Positions 34,986 through 45,945 of a stretch of DNA of 64,000 bases are shown here, in pieces. Positions within the stretch are counted from its first letter, which is position 1, and every line of letters begins with the position of its first letter. The position numbers were made by a program, and so were the translations under genes. The stretch comes from Trichobilharzia szidati (taxonomy: Eukaryota; Platyhelminthes; Trematoda; Strigeidida; Schistosomatidae): the NCBI GenBank assembly GCA_944472155.2, contig OX235271.1, forward strand, positions 67,810,416 through 67,874,415, given 5' to 3'. The notes below the pieces were generated by a model. The model had not been told where the DNA came from. It did not search any database and saw only the letters and a program-made list of their open reading frames with translations.

Positions 34986-36840
34986 TGCGAATAACTGAGG
35001 TAAACTGTGAAGTGTAATCTAGCTGATGTGATTTTCAGGGTGAATATCTACCTGATGTTGAGCTTAAAGTGCAAGTAATTGTCTTTTAGTCAGTGAAAAC
35101 GAAGAATTGAGGAACCTCTGCCACCAGCATAGTACATAGGCAGAATTTCTTTGTCAAAAGTATTGTATTTTGTTGTTTGCAACCAGCTTGAGAAAAAGCA
35201 GGCAGGTGTCGCTGATTCTTCACCACTTGATGTTAAAGTGCGCCGACGTATGTGTTGGATGCTTCCACTGAGATACTTTATAGTGTCTCTCGATTCTGAT
35301 TAATTAGTATTATGAAATCCGTGGTGGATTTTCTTAACTTTAAAGAAAGGGTGTTGTGCTGCTATATTTTGACTACACTAGCGTACACGTATATCTTAGT
35401 ACTTCTTCGCCTTTATAATTGTGTCCTAACGTTGCGATTACTCGACATCCACAACGTAATTCAAAAGGCACTTGCGAAGAAATACGATACCGTATTATTG
35501 CAGCAATCAAATTTCAAAAATCGAGCGAGTACAAAAAGTATCAATTGTTAACATGCAAGATTTAGAGTAATAAACAAATCAAAGTACAATTACACAATGA
35601 AAGTATAGTACTATGATGAGTAATAAAATGGGTCACTACAAGGGTTCTCAGCGTACAAGTCAAAATTTACTTCTCTTGTCGTTCCTTCTAAGAAGGTCTG
35701 AAAGTGGTTGGATTGAAGCGGCGAATTTCGGAATAAACTATCGGTAAAAATCTATTGGGACACCATAAGGGTGGTGATGTCCCATGATTATTGACTGTAA
35801 AGAGTTTTGACTAGCCTCCACTTTATTAGTTGGTGGCAAATACCCTCCAAGTGAGTGGTATGTCCGAGAAAGTTGAGTCATTCTACAACTCTTCGTTATT
35901 TTCGAATGCTCGTGATAACGCCATGTTGATGTACCTGTGCAGAGTCAAGCTCAAAAGCCTGAAATGAGTTCTTTTACCCAAAATTGCGATTAAGCTGTCA
36001 TCTAAGTGTGTATATACAAATTCATAGCTATGATATGACTCGTCAGTGATGTGTTGGAATGTTTGTGCTACATTCCGAATACCGAATTACATGCCTAGAA
36101 ATTCAAACAGTCAGAAAGGTGTGATGATATCTGTTTTTGGAACATCTTCTATCACCATCGGGATTTGATTGTACGCCTTAACTAAGTCGATTTAAAAAAA
36201 TTAACCCCATCAGATGATGTTGTCGTTGAGCAGTGGGTATGTGGCAGGGGATAGATATCTAGGACAATTTGGTGCAGGTAGTCATAGTGTGTAGCTAATT
36301 GTTGCTTCCTTTGACATCATATGAACAGGAGATGCCCATAAGCTGTTTGACTGTCAGATAATGCCAAGATTTATTTCACAGCAGAATTCAGCCTTTGCTG
36401 GCCTCATATTTTGAGCAACTAATGGCCGCCCTTTAGATATCATAGGTTGTTCTGTCATTGCAATGTGACATAAAATTACTGGTTATGGATGGTAAACCTT
36501 TTGAAGAACAGTTAGGCTCAGTGTAATTATTGACAGTTGTCTGAAAAGTTGGATTGACTACTGTTTTCTTGTTAACTAACGGCAAGTTTTGGCCTACATA
36601 GGTGATTCCTACAACAGATAGTCTGGTCGGACTGTCTGTGAGCGGCCTTCAGCAGGCGTCTACATGTAAGTCGCTTTTGGTTAATCAGATCCATGACGTT
36701 AGCGGAAAGAAAATCCACCAAATACGCCTGTGAAGACTTACGTTCAGACAGACATATCTTCTCCTCATGTTTGCAATGAGTTACCCGAAAGCTGTAGTTT
36801 GATTTCTTACAGTAATCTTCCTCTCTTGTAGGGAAGGTAC
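34986..36840 (-). mobile_element. Gypsy retroelement remnant B (protease?-RT-RNase H)
   Basis: Reading minus: a protease-like tail (SANVMDLINQKRLTCR near 36730-36680), RT with KIDLVKAYNQIP and DVPKTDIITP (~36200-36125), FGIRNVAQTFQ and a HLDDSLIAI catalytic block (~36095-35995), then the linker IQPLSDLLRRNDKRSKF and, past the solo LTR, TKYNTFDKEILPMYYA (RNase H, ~35180-35130). Many stops and frameshifts occur. The motif A Asp and the LDD pair are still readable. The element is old and dead. Confidence 0.75.
35352..35640 (-). mobile_element. Solo LTR, same family as the exon-carrying element
   Basis: 289 bp starting TGTAGTGACCC and ending CACAACA on the minus strand, clearly homologous to the LTRs at 46832 and 48311 but with roughly a dozen or more differences, so older. 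The direct repeat AGGG flanks it (35348-35351 and 35641-35644). Removing the LTR and one AGGG rejoins Gypsy B reading ENPFFKVKK, an expected Gypsy stretch. It arose by LTR-LTR recombination after insertion. Confidence 0.85.
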
Positions 36841-37142
36841 TGACTTCCTAAATGGCTTCAATAAGTTAGTGGGTTTTACTGATGACATCTCTGATGTCGA
36901 GCAGGTGACCATTATCACCGATCACGATCAACAGTAACACGCGCAGGTATGATAGCTTCCCTCGGTAGGCATGATGGAACTACATGGTTTCCAGCAATAT
37001 TTGAATTCCTAGTCATAAATATTACGATACTAACACCAGTATGGGTTGAATGGTTGGAGGTTATTGCCAGGAAGCCTTGCGCCTAGGTTTCGTGATAGTT
37101 GGCACTTACCAGTCAGCAAGGTATATCTACAACCTTGAAGAA
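36841..37142. other. No gene seen; possibly gag end of Gypsy B
   Basis: No zinc knuckle was readable. The stretch is upstream, in element orientation, of the protease-like region. Confidence 0.3.
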
Positions 37143-37222
37143 ACACATGTCCCTTCTGAGATTCGAACTAGCATCACCCAGCGCTGCAGTCAGAGACGTT
37201 ATCGCTGAGCTATTCGGGATAG
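37143..37222 (-). mobile_element. tRNA-like SINE head
   Basis: Minus strand: A-box-like TAGCTCAGCGATAACG and B-box-like TAGTTCGAATCTC at tRNA-like spacing. The acceptor stem does not pair well, so it is a retroposed head rather than a functional tRNA gene. Confidence 0.5.
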
Positions 37223-37269
37223 TCACCGACCTTTTGTGGGACTGTATTGGATACTTCAATTGGATAATA

Positions 37270-37392
37270 GTTCGTGGCTAGTGTAGTGTGATAAGTCCTT
37301 TGTTTGGTGCATGGTGGCCACATTGCAAACTTGACTGCTAGGATTCAGTCTGCACCAAACAAATACTAGACATATTACACTACTTAAGAACT
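37270..37392. repeat. Short foldback repeat
   Basis: Left arm AGTGTAGTGTGATAAGTC then TTTGTTTGGTGCA (37277-37309). The right arm, read on the minus strand, is AGTAGTGTAATATGTC then TTTGTTTGGTGCA (37387-37350). Arms are ~35 bp with a ~40-bp spacer. It is MITE-like in form; no clear target duplication was identified. Confidence 0.6.
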
Positions 37393-38259
37393 AGTGTCCA
37401 GTCAAAGTACCAGTGTGGGCTCTTAAGTGCATGTGGTTCAGATTACGAACAACCACGTAAGTTCATACGTTTAAGTGCGTTACAACTGTGATTATAGGGA
37501 GTATGGAGCTAATTAACCTATGAAATCTTTTATCAGAGTCACATAACCCTGTCGTTGAAGAGTCAACATTTGCAGATCGTATACCTATCAAGCAAACTTC
37601 AAGTACTAGCCACTGAAATATTTTCAGAATTCCGTTAACTGATGAGGCGAAGTTATTTGCATAAACTGCTTGTAGTGTCCAGGGCATGGCCTGAAATAGC
37701 CTTGGCGAATCACTGATAAGTAAATCTCTCTCATCGAACTTGAGTTGTCATATGACTTCGCACATCCGTGAAAACATGTGGGGAGCCGAATTATCTCCCA
37801 AAGTGACAGTGCTGTTTAGCTCCTGAAGACGATAGAGATCAGAGATCGTTTATCCTCAGGATAGCTCCCCTCAGGGTCTCACAGGAATCACTTTCCTAAG
37901 TTGTAAACATGTGTGCTGTCACGAACTTGTTTGATTCCCACGGAAGAGCACGCATTGTGGTGACAGCTGTCTGCATGACAAAATTGTGGACAACAGTTTA
38001 CGTCAGCCTTTACGTCCTAAATCGGGGTCATGAGAAAAAAACAAGAACAAAGCCTAACCAAGAGGAACTCAGCAACCAGTCACAGCACACCTAACGTGCG
38101 TAGTTAACATTCGCAGATATATGAATGGACTGTCTAAGAAATGGTCACAAAGAGATGACAAAATAACCGAAGATCTGGAACCTCTACCTTACAATCAAGA
38201 AGCGAGCTCAAAGAAATCACTGGTTTATACTAGCTCGTAATCAGGATATTGGATATTGG
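37393..38259. other. No gene seen
   Basis: A minus frame at 37463-37687 lacks motifs. It could be unrelated sequence or a gag remnant of Gypsy A or B. Confidence 0.35.
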
Positions 38260-38388
38260 AAAACAACCAATCATAAGACGTTGTTTCTCTGCTAACAATA
38301 ACGAATAATAATGTACATAAAAATCTAAATATCTCTTGATTTCCTCAATAAACGATCAGTTGCCTGACCCTGTCTTCTGTTGTTGCAG
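38260..38388 (+). repeat. Repeat R2, copy 2
   Basis: Second copy of the ~130-bp repeat at 22935-23065, same strand: AAACAACCAATC, AATAATGTACATAAAAATCT, TCAATAAACGATCAGTTGCC, CTGTCTTCTGTTGTT. About 85% alike by eye. Confidence 0.55.
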
Positions 38389-38799
38389 CATGACTAAAAG
38401 AAATCGGGAATATGGATCATGATCGTGCCTGTAAAAATGACATGCATTTCATTTAAACTTACCTGTTTATACAGAACATAAATCTTTATTAATGATAACC
38501 CTGTGTTTATGGAAGTCGGCTTTGGCGTCCAGAAGGTATATTCCTTCATTGTCTAGCCTTAAGGGCAGGATATGAATGGCAACACTAATCACTTGAAGGT
38601 CACTTAACTAGTCAGGGATCGTGCCTAAACGACCAAACATAACGTGACGGCGTGTCAAATGACGTAGTCGTATGACTGGGTACTTTCAGCCTAATCAGTC
38701 AACTAAGAGAGTGGAGGTTGCCACCCAGTGTTTTATGCTGAAAGCTGCAGGCTAATAATTTTGGAGATTTATTTGCCACTACACAGCTTTCAAACTCTA

Positions 38800-39420
38800 A
38801 GCCTCCGCAATACTAATCAATAAAATACGAGGTTAGTCATGTAGTTTCCTCCCGCAGCTTCACCTGATACGGCAGCCAGTGGAACTGCTATAAGCCAACA
38901 GGTGAACGTATCAGTCTATGTTATGGTGTGGTTGAAGCCGTCGGAATCCGGCAGTGGACCAGCTATATCATTGTAAGGAAGATTGAATCTTGACTCAGCA
39001 GCAGGAAAGTGACCAGAAGGAGTATTTATGTGGGAATGGCTCTTAACTTTTTGAAGAGATAAGTAGGTTAGCGCCCACTTTTTAATATCATTGTTGACTT
39101 TCAGCCCCAGAAACATCTCTTTGAGCAGCTTGATGATAATACTAATTTCTGGGGTGCGACAGGTTACATAGCTGCATAAAATTTCACGTCTCACGGACGC
39201 TTAAATGGAGCTTCAGCATTTTATAGTTGGGTGTTAGAAATAACCTCCACTGTACAAAGCGGAATCTCCGCAGGAACTAAGCACGTTATCTTGGAAGAAA
39301 TTTTATTTCAGTTAAAAGGTGTTGTTCATCAGCATCACTACGGATAATGCTGTCAATATGCATATGGGACAGAGAGTCTGCGACATCACTTTTGTTACCC
39401 TTTATATGGTGAATGTTGGA
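38800..39420 (-). mobile_element. Gypsy retroelement remnant A (RNase H end to integrase start)
   Basis: Minus strand: IKGNKSDVADSLSHMHID (39410-39355; matches the VADxLSR RNase H end), then frame 39194-38916 with an integrase zinc-binding region (RREILCSY, CRTPEIS, LSLQKVKSHSHI; the Cys-Cys pair is damaged) and DIAGPLPDSDGFNHT, the start of the integrase core. It lies on the wrong side of Gypsy B's RT to be its missing part, so the two are separate or rearranged. Confidence 0.75.
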
Positions 39421-41039
39421 GGTAGATTGGGATATACGCTCGGGCTTTCGTATTTTGCGTGGCGAGTAGTTATCTTGTTTGGTTGACAGGGCATTAACTT
39501 GGTGCTTCCTAATCCCAGTATGTGTCTGTGGGGGAATAGACAGTAACCTCAGGAATTACATGAAATATCAAAGTAAACGCCCGAATCAGTAAATGGTATT
39601 TAAACAGTATGTTACAAATACTAAGTATAAAGACTTATAAAAGAGTACAGTTACTTGTGAATATGCTTCAGTCCACTTCAGCAAACGTAACATTATAATC
39701 CAGAAATACAATTTACTAGGTATGCGTCGACGGCGTTTTATCCACTGTAGGTGTTGCCAACGAGCTGTTATATATTCTTTAGATGAGAGTGGGAGATTCC
39801 TGTAATTTTCAAAGTTTGCAGCCAGAGGATTAGTTGTGAAGGGTGAGAAGACGAAGCTTGAACAAAGAAGTGTATAATTCCATTCCCGTGCGTAGTTTAT
39901 AACAAAACAAAGATCTCGATTGAAACAAAAGATTTAAACAATCTGTCATGGTTTTACATTTAACAAGAGATGTCCACAATCACCAACCTGGATTCTACAT
40001 GTCTTATATATCTGACCGCTAAGTGAATGGCCAGTAATTCCATCGCATTTGTTCTGCAGCAATCCTGATTTGCGATTCGTGAAGAAAGCGGATGGCTGCC
40101 ATATACGGCGGCAATTCCCCTGAGCCGAAGTTGTAGTCATCTGTTGTAAGAAAACGAAGAGCTTGTCCAGGAGTGTGTCTTCACTTCATAATAGCCGAAC
40201 TTTTATGCCTGTTCTAAAGGATCTGAGCCTGAAGATTCTAAGGTAAATTTGACTGAGGATTTTGTCGTAAAATCCTGTGGAGAAAACGAGGGGATCATCA
40301 AAAGTTTTCATTGGGATGAACACGCAACTTTCACCCAAACTTTCAGATTCGTCTAGAATATGTGACTGTATTTCTGCATAACAGCAATTGTCAAAAAGGT
40401 TATCAATCTCGAATTGTGAGTGATCTGAGTGTTTACACCACCATCAGGTGAGTAGTTTAGGAAATATGACAACCAATGTGGTGGAGGAACAGAGTACACC
40501 TTTGTCAAATTCCGACGGAGTAGTATTGTATTTCATGTGAAATTATAATAGCAGTAATACGTGATAACGACACAGTCTACACTTACATGCTCTGTAAATG
40601 TAAAGAAAACATGAGACATACTACTCATTCAAAACGAGTAGTAAGAAACTGAAGATTTAAAAGTTTAAGAACAATAACAAATTGGAAACTGAAAAATTAA
40701 AGGAGACTTAATAAGATTTTCATTTTTAAATTTATCTGATTCATGGTTATTACAGTGACTTATTAATTTTTTTTGCAGAATTCCGTATCAATCTTCTGTT
40801 TCCTTCAGTCAATTGGTGTGAAAGGTGAATGATAAACTTTCCGTCTTAATAGATTATGGATTTTGTTCCGAACAAAAATCCTCCAACTTGTTCTTAGTAT
40901 TCAGAATACCAAGTTCGTGTAGTAAGTAATCATCATAGCCTAGTTGTAATGAAAATTTTAATAGCAGTATTTCGCAATGACTGAATCACAGGAAATCAAA
41001 CAACAACACAGAGAGGGATGAATTTACGAATTTATATTG
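39421..41039. other. No gene seen; between Gypsy remnants
   Basis: No motif-bearing frames. LTRs for Gypsy A or C were sought here by eye and not found. Confidence 0.4.
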
Positions 41040-41775
41040 TCAATTACTACATCCGCTCCATGTCGAATGTCTCCTTGCATGTTTATAATGAGGTCTTGTT
41101 TTGCTCTGAAGTCTCCCCGATCTTCTAACTGATTCTGTGCTTATTTCTGAATTATCTACAAAATCAGTATTAGTAGCGGTATCATTAAAATTATGATCGG
41201 AACGACCTAACTTATTTATTTTCAGTTGATCCACGTGTCTATTGTGAACTGAATGATCTTCGGTGTCTAATATCTTCACCATTTGATTTCCCATTTTTTT
41301 GTATTATGATTCCAACAGAAGGTCTATAGTCATTCCCTCTATAATAATGTACATCAGAAGTCATGGATATCAGATGAGTTCGGAGAATTTCGGATTTGAA
41401 CAGCTCAGCAGGACTTTCATGGATACTTGTGTGCTCTGCACTGCAATATTGAAGTAAGAAGTTATCTACACATCTCTCTAGCTTGTCAAGATTCCTAGGA
41501 CTCATTGATGCTATGGCACTCTTTAATGTTCGTACGAAATTGTCTGCCAAACCGTTAGATTGAAGATGACATGGTGCTGTGTGCAGATGACAACAACCTA
41601 GATGTTTAAGGCAATCATTGAAGTTCTTCTCAGTGAAATGAGTGCCATTATCAGTAACTAGGACATCTGGAATTCCTTCTCGACTGAAAATCTTCCTCAA
41701 AGCTCTGTGTGTGAATTTCGCGTTAGGACTATCTGTAATCATGACTCCTGGCCATCTGAAAATAAAAATCCACAA
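41040..41775 (-). pseudogene. Gypsy C integrase core and C-terminal tail
   Basis: Frame 41775-41239 carries IPDVLVTDNGTHFTEKNFND (second catalytic Asp) and SNGLADNFVRTLK, where the third catalytic residue, normally Glu in SNGxAExF, is Asp. The first Asp lies just upstream in GPFVNSYCPLVIVDFYF, near 41810-41760, in another frame. Frame 41294-41040 ends with SGRLQSKTRPHYKHA, a basic C-terminal tail. Inactive by frameshift and the Glu-to-Asp change. Confidence 0.82.
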
Positions 41776-42172
41776 TGACTAAGGGACAGTATGAATTTAC
41801 GAATGGACCACAGTAATCCGTAAGAACACGCTGTCAAACCTCACAAGACGCAGGCCATGGTTTCCACGACGACTTCTAATAGGACATTTTGTGTGAACAG
41901 CTGGAACAGCTCTTCGATCTTTTGCTAATGTCAGCATCAATTTCCGGGGACAAGCACGTTAGGCGTGCTAATGATTTCATCTTATCAGCTCGCAGATAAG
42001 CAGAATGAAGATCATCCAAAATCGCAGATCTTAATGTCGGAGGAATAATGATTCCGTCATTTAGACTTAGAAATCCTTCAGAATGGACTGAAATCTCATC
42101 TTTCCGCTTATAGAACTCTGAGAATCTTCATTTACACTGAATATTTCAACCTCCTTTTGTTTCATTTATAAT

Positions 42173-42785
42173 TCATCCGTAATATTTCCGAGTATCATTT
42201 ATAAGTCGAGCTCTATCCACAGGTAATGGCTGAACTAACAAACAATCAGTGTCATTAGCAGAATTTTCAAATAATGAATAACGAGATAAGAAGTCTGCAT
42301 GAGGTACATCCTCAGCCGGTCTGTGTTCAACAGTGTAATCATATGCACATATTTCCAAATCCCATCTTTGAAACATAGCAGCAGATGATCTATTCAAAGA
42401 CTTTTCTGGATTGTAAATGAATTTCAGAGCCTGATGATCAGTTACTATGTGAAAATTAGTACCAAAGAGATACTTGTGCAGGCGTCTTATTGCCCATACA
42501 ACTGCTAGAGGCTCTTTCTGGGTTTTGCGAGTACCCTTGTTTACTCTTACTTAGGCGTAGTGAAATACAAATGACAGGTTGTACATTCTGCTCAAGTACT
42601 GCAGCTATGCCCACAGGAGAAGCATCTGTACCAATCCGTGATCTCAACGAGGACATATTATTAGGTGAAGGCGCTTGAATAGGAGGTGCCAAACGACTAG
42701 CATTAGGTCTGAAACTCTTGGAGTCTGCTGTGTAATTCCAAGCATGATACGGATGACAGATTAACCGGAATATTGTTTTTTTCAC
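42173..42785 (-). pseudogene. Gypsy C RNase H region
   Basis: Frame 42785-42456 has the RT-RNase H connection with IGTDASPVGIAAVLEQ (RNase H first Asp in the DASPxGIGAVL motif) and a later frame, 42397-42173, reads FQRWDLEICAYDYTVEHRPA then VPHADFLSRYSL, the VADxLSR equivalent. At least two frame changes lie between. Confidence 0.8.
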
Positions 42786-42988
42786 AGAAACGCCTGAACA
42801 GTTTTAAAAGACGTTCATTATGCAATTCGGTGTTCCATCCATGAACTTTAATGTCGTCTTGGTGAGATTAAACATCATCTAATCCATCTATCATCTGATT
42901 TATGACTTTTTGAAATATTGTCGATGAAACCTTCAAACCAGAGACGAGAACTCATAAATGAACGATCCAAATGGAGTATTAATGATTG

Positions 42989-43564
42989 TTAGTGCACTAG
43001 AAGCTTCGTCAAGCGGAATCTGCAAAACGCATCTTTTACATCTATTTTGGAAAAGTATTTTGAGCCACGTAGCTTGTAGAGAATGTCTTCAGTTTCTGGT
43101 GTAGTGCAGCCTTTTTGCAGTAAGCGGCTATTGAGTGCAAGGCGGTAGTCACCATAAATTCTCGGTGTTTTTCCATCAGCCTTTAGTGGTGTCACGATGG
43201 GAGTAGCCCGATTCGAAGATTCAACTAGCAACAGTATGATTGATATAAGTATAAACTTGGGCACTGTGGTAGAGTATAACTTGATATGATTATGAGCAAT
43301 AGTTTGTGCTCGAAACGTCATCAGTTAATATAACTGTACAACACTGTGTGATTTATCAAAATAAAATCTTAACCATTATGGTAGCAACAATATGCCCTGC
43401 TCAACCAACTTGTCCAACTCTTTCTTAACTGCATCTCGAAAACCGTATGGAATTAATCTGCGCTTCAGGAAGACAGGACCACACTCTATTTCAAGATGGG
43501 CTGAATCTTCATTCCACCTACACTCTTTGAACATTGGAGAATTCTCTGAACAAAGGTTCATCAA
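42989..43564 (-). pseudogene. Gypsy C reverse transcriptase N-terminal part, split by insertion
   Basis: The upstream part reads RRLIPYGFRDAVKKELDKLV EQGIL, the typical entry to Gypsy RT; the downstream part reads SNRATPIVTPLKADGKTPRI, YGDYR and SKIDVKDAFCRF (motif A Asp kept). The 143-bp insert 43239-43381 separates them. Removing it with one target copy restores an uninterrupted reading frame across the joint. Confidence 0.85.
43239..43381 (+). mobile_element. 143-bp PLE 3'-end insert in Gypsy C RT, 13-bp target duplication
   Basis: Begins with the reverse complement of the terminal ~36 bases of the PLE-C/F 3' end (CACTGTGGTAGAGTATAAC), then the 3' region in sense (GTGCTCGAAACGTCATCAG, TGTACAACACTGTGTGATT, AAATAAAATCTTAACC). 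The flanks are TAGCAACAGTATG (43226-43238) and TAGCAACAATATG (43382-43394), differing at one base. Confidence 0.85.
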
Positions 43565-43595
43565 ACAACTCAGTTCACAGTGAGATTTCTACATT

Positions 43596-43937
43596 TTACA
43601 ATCTAAGGGCTTTTAATCCCAATAAAGATGGACCGTATTCACTAACAAGAAAGGAGATATTCACAAAACTACCACTGTCTGATTTCAAACCAACGTTAGT
43701 AGTACTAATAAGAGGTGGTTTATGACCACTAATACGTGTAATTGAGCTAGTAGTAGGGTCTACTTGGGCAAGCTTACAAAGCGAAAATAAGTCTTTCTTA
43801 GAAATAGTAGATTCAGTACTCCTAGTATCAATTTTAAAAGAGTGAGACTTGCTTGAACTTGTAGTGAAGATTTTCATTAGGTGAGATTCAGTGCTGTGAA
43901 AAGTTGAAAGAGACGTTGACTGCATTTTACCACACAA
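43596..43937 (-). pseudogene. Gypsy C aspartic protease
   Basis: HSFKIDTRSTESTISK is the active-site region, with Arg where the Gly of the usual DTGS lies. It is followed by ITRISGHKPPLI (flap region) and PSLLGLKALR (the LLGxxxL block). The frame is otherwise open. Confidence 0.8.
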
Positions 43938-43996
43938 ATTGGGAGAATCATGAGAATTATGAGTAGCTTAAGTATTTGACCTCCGGCGAACAGACT

Positions 43997-44205
43997 TTAT
44001 GTGCCCGATTCCATCACATTTATGTCATTTGGCACTTGAGAAAGGTAGATGCTTGGGAGATGAATCTTCCCACATGAAAAACACCGTTTGATATTTCTGC
44101 TGTCAGTCTGCAATCTATCAGATGTGGATGACAGTTCGGATTTCTTTTTATAAACACTTTCACTATCATTTTTGGATAGCATGACATCTGTAGTGGACCT
44201 AGCAA
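43997..44205 (-). pseudogene. Gypsy C gag zinc knuckle
   Basis: CFSCGKIHLP begins a Cys-Cys-His knuckle; after a frame change near 44050 the rest reads HKCDGIGHIKSVRRR. The order C-x2-C-x4-H ... K-C-x3-G-H-I matches K02A2.6-type knuckles. The gag upstream of this was not identified. Confidence 0.65.
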
Positions 44206-44255
44206 CTAAGTATGTTTATACACGCAATTACAAAGGGCAGAACAAATACTAACAA

Positions 44256-44315
<60 letters not shown>
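44256..44315. repeat. (TA)n microsatellite
   Basis: About 30 uninterrupted TA units, by eye. Read length at such tracts is often unreliable in assemblies. Confidence 0.95.
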
Positions 44316-44318
<3 letters not shown>

Positions 44319-45059
44319 ATATTCAGTTCACTTAAGTTAGTATACCCAAAAAAACTGGAGTTATTTGAAAAAAATTTAATAGTCACAAAATACTCAAAAT
44401 ATAGACGTACGAAATAATAGAGATGAAATTGTCCTTTTCTTGATTATGCAAATCCTCAACTACACCTTAGAGATGTCAACCGTCGGAGAGCTCCTGTGTA
44501 CAGAAAAGCAGATTGGAGCAAAATATCTTAATGTGGATGTGTCGATCAGTGCGAGACTGAGTTGGTCGTCAGAGCTGATGAGCGAGCAGCTGGAGAGAGA
44601 GAAACAGATTCGTTCGTTGCGCGCGGTCCAAGTTTGAGTCCTTTTCAATCTCACATAACAACCACGATTTTCAATGGATTCCTTATTTTTCGGTGAACAT
44701 ATAATTTGATATGTTTTTCGGCCGCCACACATCAGACACTGACGTAGTGGGAGCTGGGTATTTACTGTTGATGTCTTCATATGTAATATATAAATTCTTG
44801 GCAGTTTGAAAGACGCAGATGGAATCTGATCCAGCTCTTTCTCTAGCTACTGAATATTGATCCCAGCAATTAAACGATCATGTAGCTGAGAATGGAGCTG
44901 ATCTCCAAAGTTGCACTTTGAAGCTTGTTTCTGAAGCTAAAGAATAATATCTTGCATGCAGTTTTGTGGCATTAAAAGTTCTTTCAATTGATCTTGTTAA
45001 TTTTTGTTTTAATATGTCGCTGGATATATCGCCTTTGAATTGTAAATTTAAGTACATTT
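44316..45059. other. No gene seen upstream of PLE-B
   Basis: A minus frame 44780-44460 with CLMCGG has no matching second motif. It could hold the PLE-B upstream part, too degraded to read. Confidence 0.35.
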
Positions 45060-45945
45060 AAGAGCTTTACTGCATGTCACTTTCTCAACCAAACCGATAT
45101 TGACACTGTGCATTGAAGATAGATTACCCAAAATGACGACATCAGTGTGTGTATATAAATTCAACTGCTCATGTGGAGCTAGTTATATAGGTCGTACCCA
45201 AAGGAATTTATCTTTACGCACTCGTGAACATATTCCTGTTTGGCTTGGGAAAAGAGCAACCAAATCATTAAATAGTGCAATTCTGTCTCATCTAGTGGAT
45301 AGCGAACACAGCATCAAAGTAGATGAGTCATTTACAGTTGTGTTTCGAGTACCGAACAATCTCCCCAAAGGCACACAATTACCCGGTCCCACTATAAGGT
45401 CACCAGTATCAAAAATTTCTGTATTACTATTTTATTATTTTGTGATATCATGTCTTTATTATCCATTTCTTCACCCGGTTTATTTCACCTCATTGTTACC
45501 CTTAATTTTGTCAACCTTTGTGATTTTATATTAAGCCTACCAATTCTGTAACATCTTATTACAACTTACAATTTAGCCTCTTTATTTTATCATTCAGTGT
45601 CCCCTTTGTTGATGTGTATTTGTATGTATTTTGTGGTTATTGCATTTCTCTCACCCCAATGACACTTGTATTCTGTTGACTACAAAACAGCACTATATCA
45701 CCAAATTGTTCATTCACACTTCATCATATTTTTTCTGACAATACACCCTATACACATTTGATTGACTATGTTAACTAATGGACTATCATCTCAACTTACA
45801 CAGGCACCCCAATACAGTTTCTGATATTATTTTCATTTGCCTTTATTGGCTATATGTACTCTATTATTCATGGATTTATAACTGTAGAGCCTGAAGAAGA
45901 AGTTATCGAAAACACTTAATAAAGGCGAAAGAGGAACAAGGCACA
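45060..45945 (+). mobile_element. PLE-B fragment (GIY-YIG plus 3' tail), 5'-truncated
   Basis: The GIY-YIG domain is followed by ~400 bp of 3' sequence ending GAAGAAGTTATCGAAAACAC and AATAAAGGCGAAAG. The endonuclease resembles PLE-A more than PLE-C. Confidence 0.75.
45100..45534 (+). pseudogene. PLE-B GIY-YIG endonuclease
   Basis: MTTSVCVYKFNCSCGASYIG then RTQRNLSLRTREHIPVWL, AILSHLVDSEHSI and VVFRVPNNLPKG. All the usual blocks (Cys-rich lead-in, YIG, R..EH, SHL...H) are present to ~residue 90. The rest is hydrophobic read-through of the 3' tail, so the true C-terminus is lost. No RT precedes it. Confidence 0.82.

Larger units (their letters stand above)
41040..44205 (-). mobile_element. Gypsy retroelement C (zinc knuckle to integrase), degenerate
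   Basis: The gene order on the minus strand is gag zinc knuckle, aspartic protease, RT, RNase H and integrase: the Gypsy order. It resembles the K02A2.6-type clade by its CFSCGK knuckle, the PEDxL-like RT and the FSREGIPDVLVTDNGTHF integrase. It is broken by frameshifts and by a small PLE insert at 43239-43381. LTRs were not identified. Confidence 0.85.

Noticed and set aside
37463..37687. Minus frame as Gypsy protease or gag
   Set aside because: No DTG or zinc knuckle could be read; position alone is not enough.
44460..44780. 106-codon minus frame with CLMCGGRK, possible zinc finger
   Set aside because: Only one CxxC pair, no second half, no conserved spacing; may be chance.
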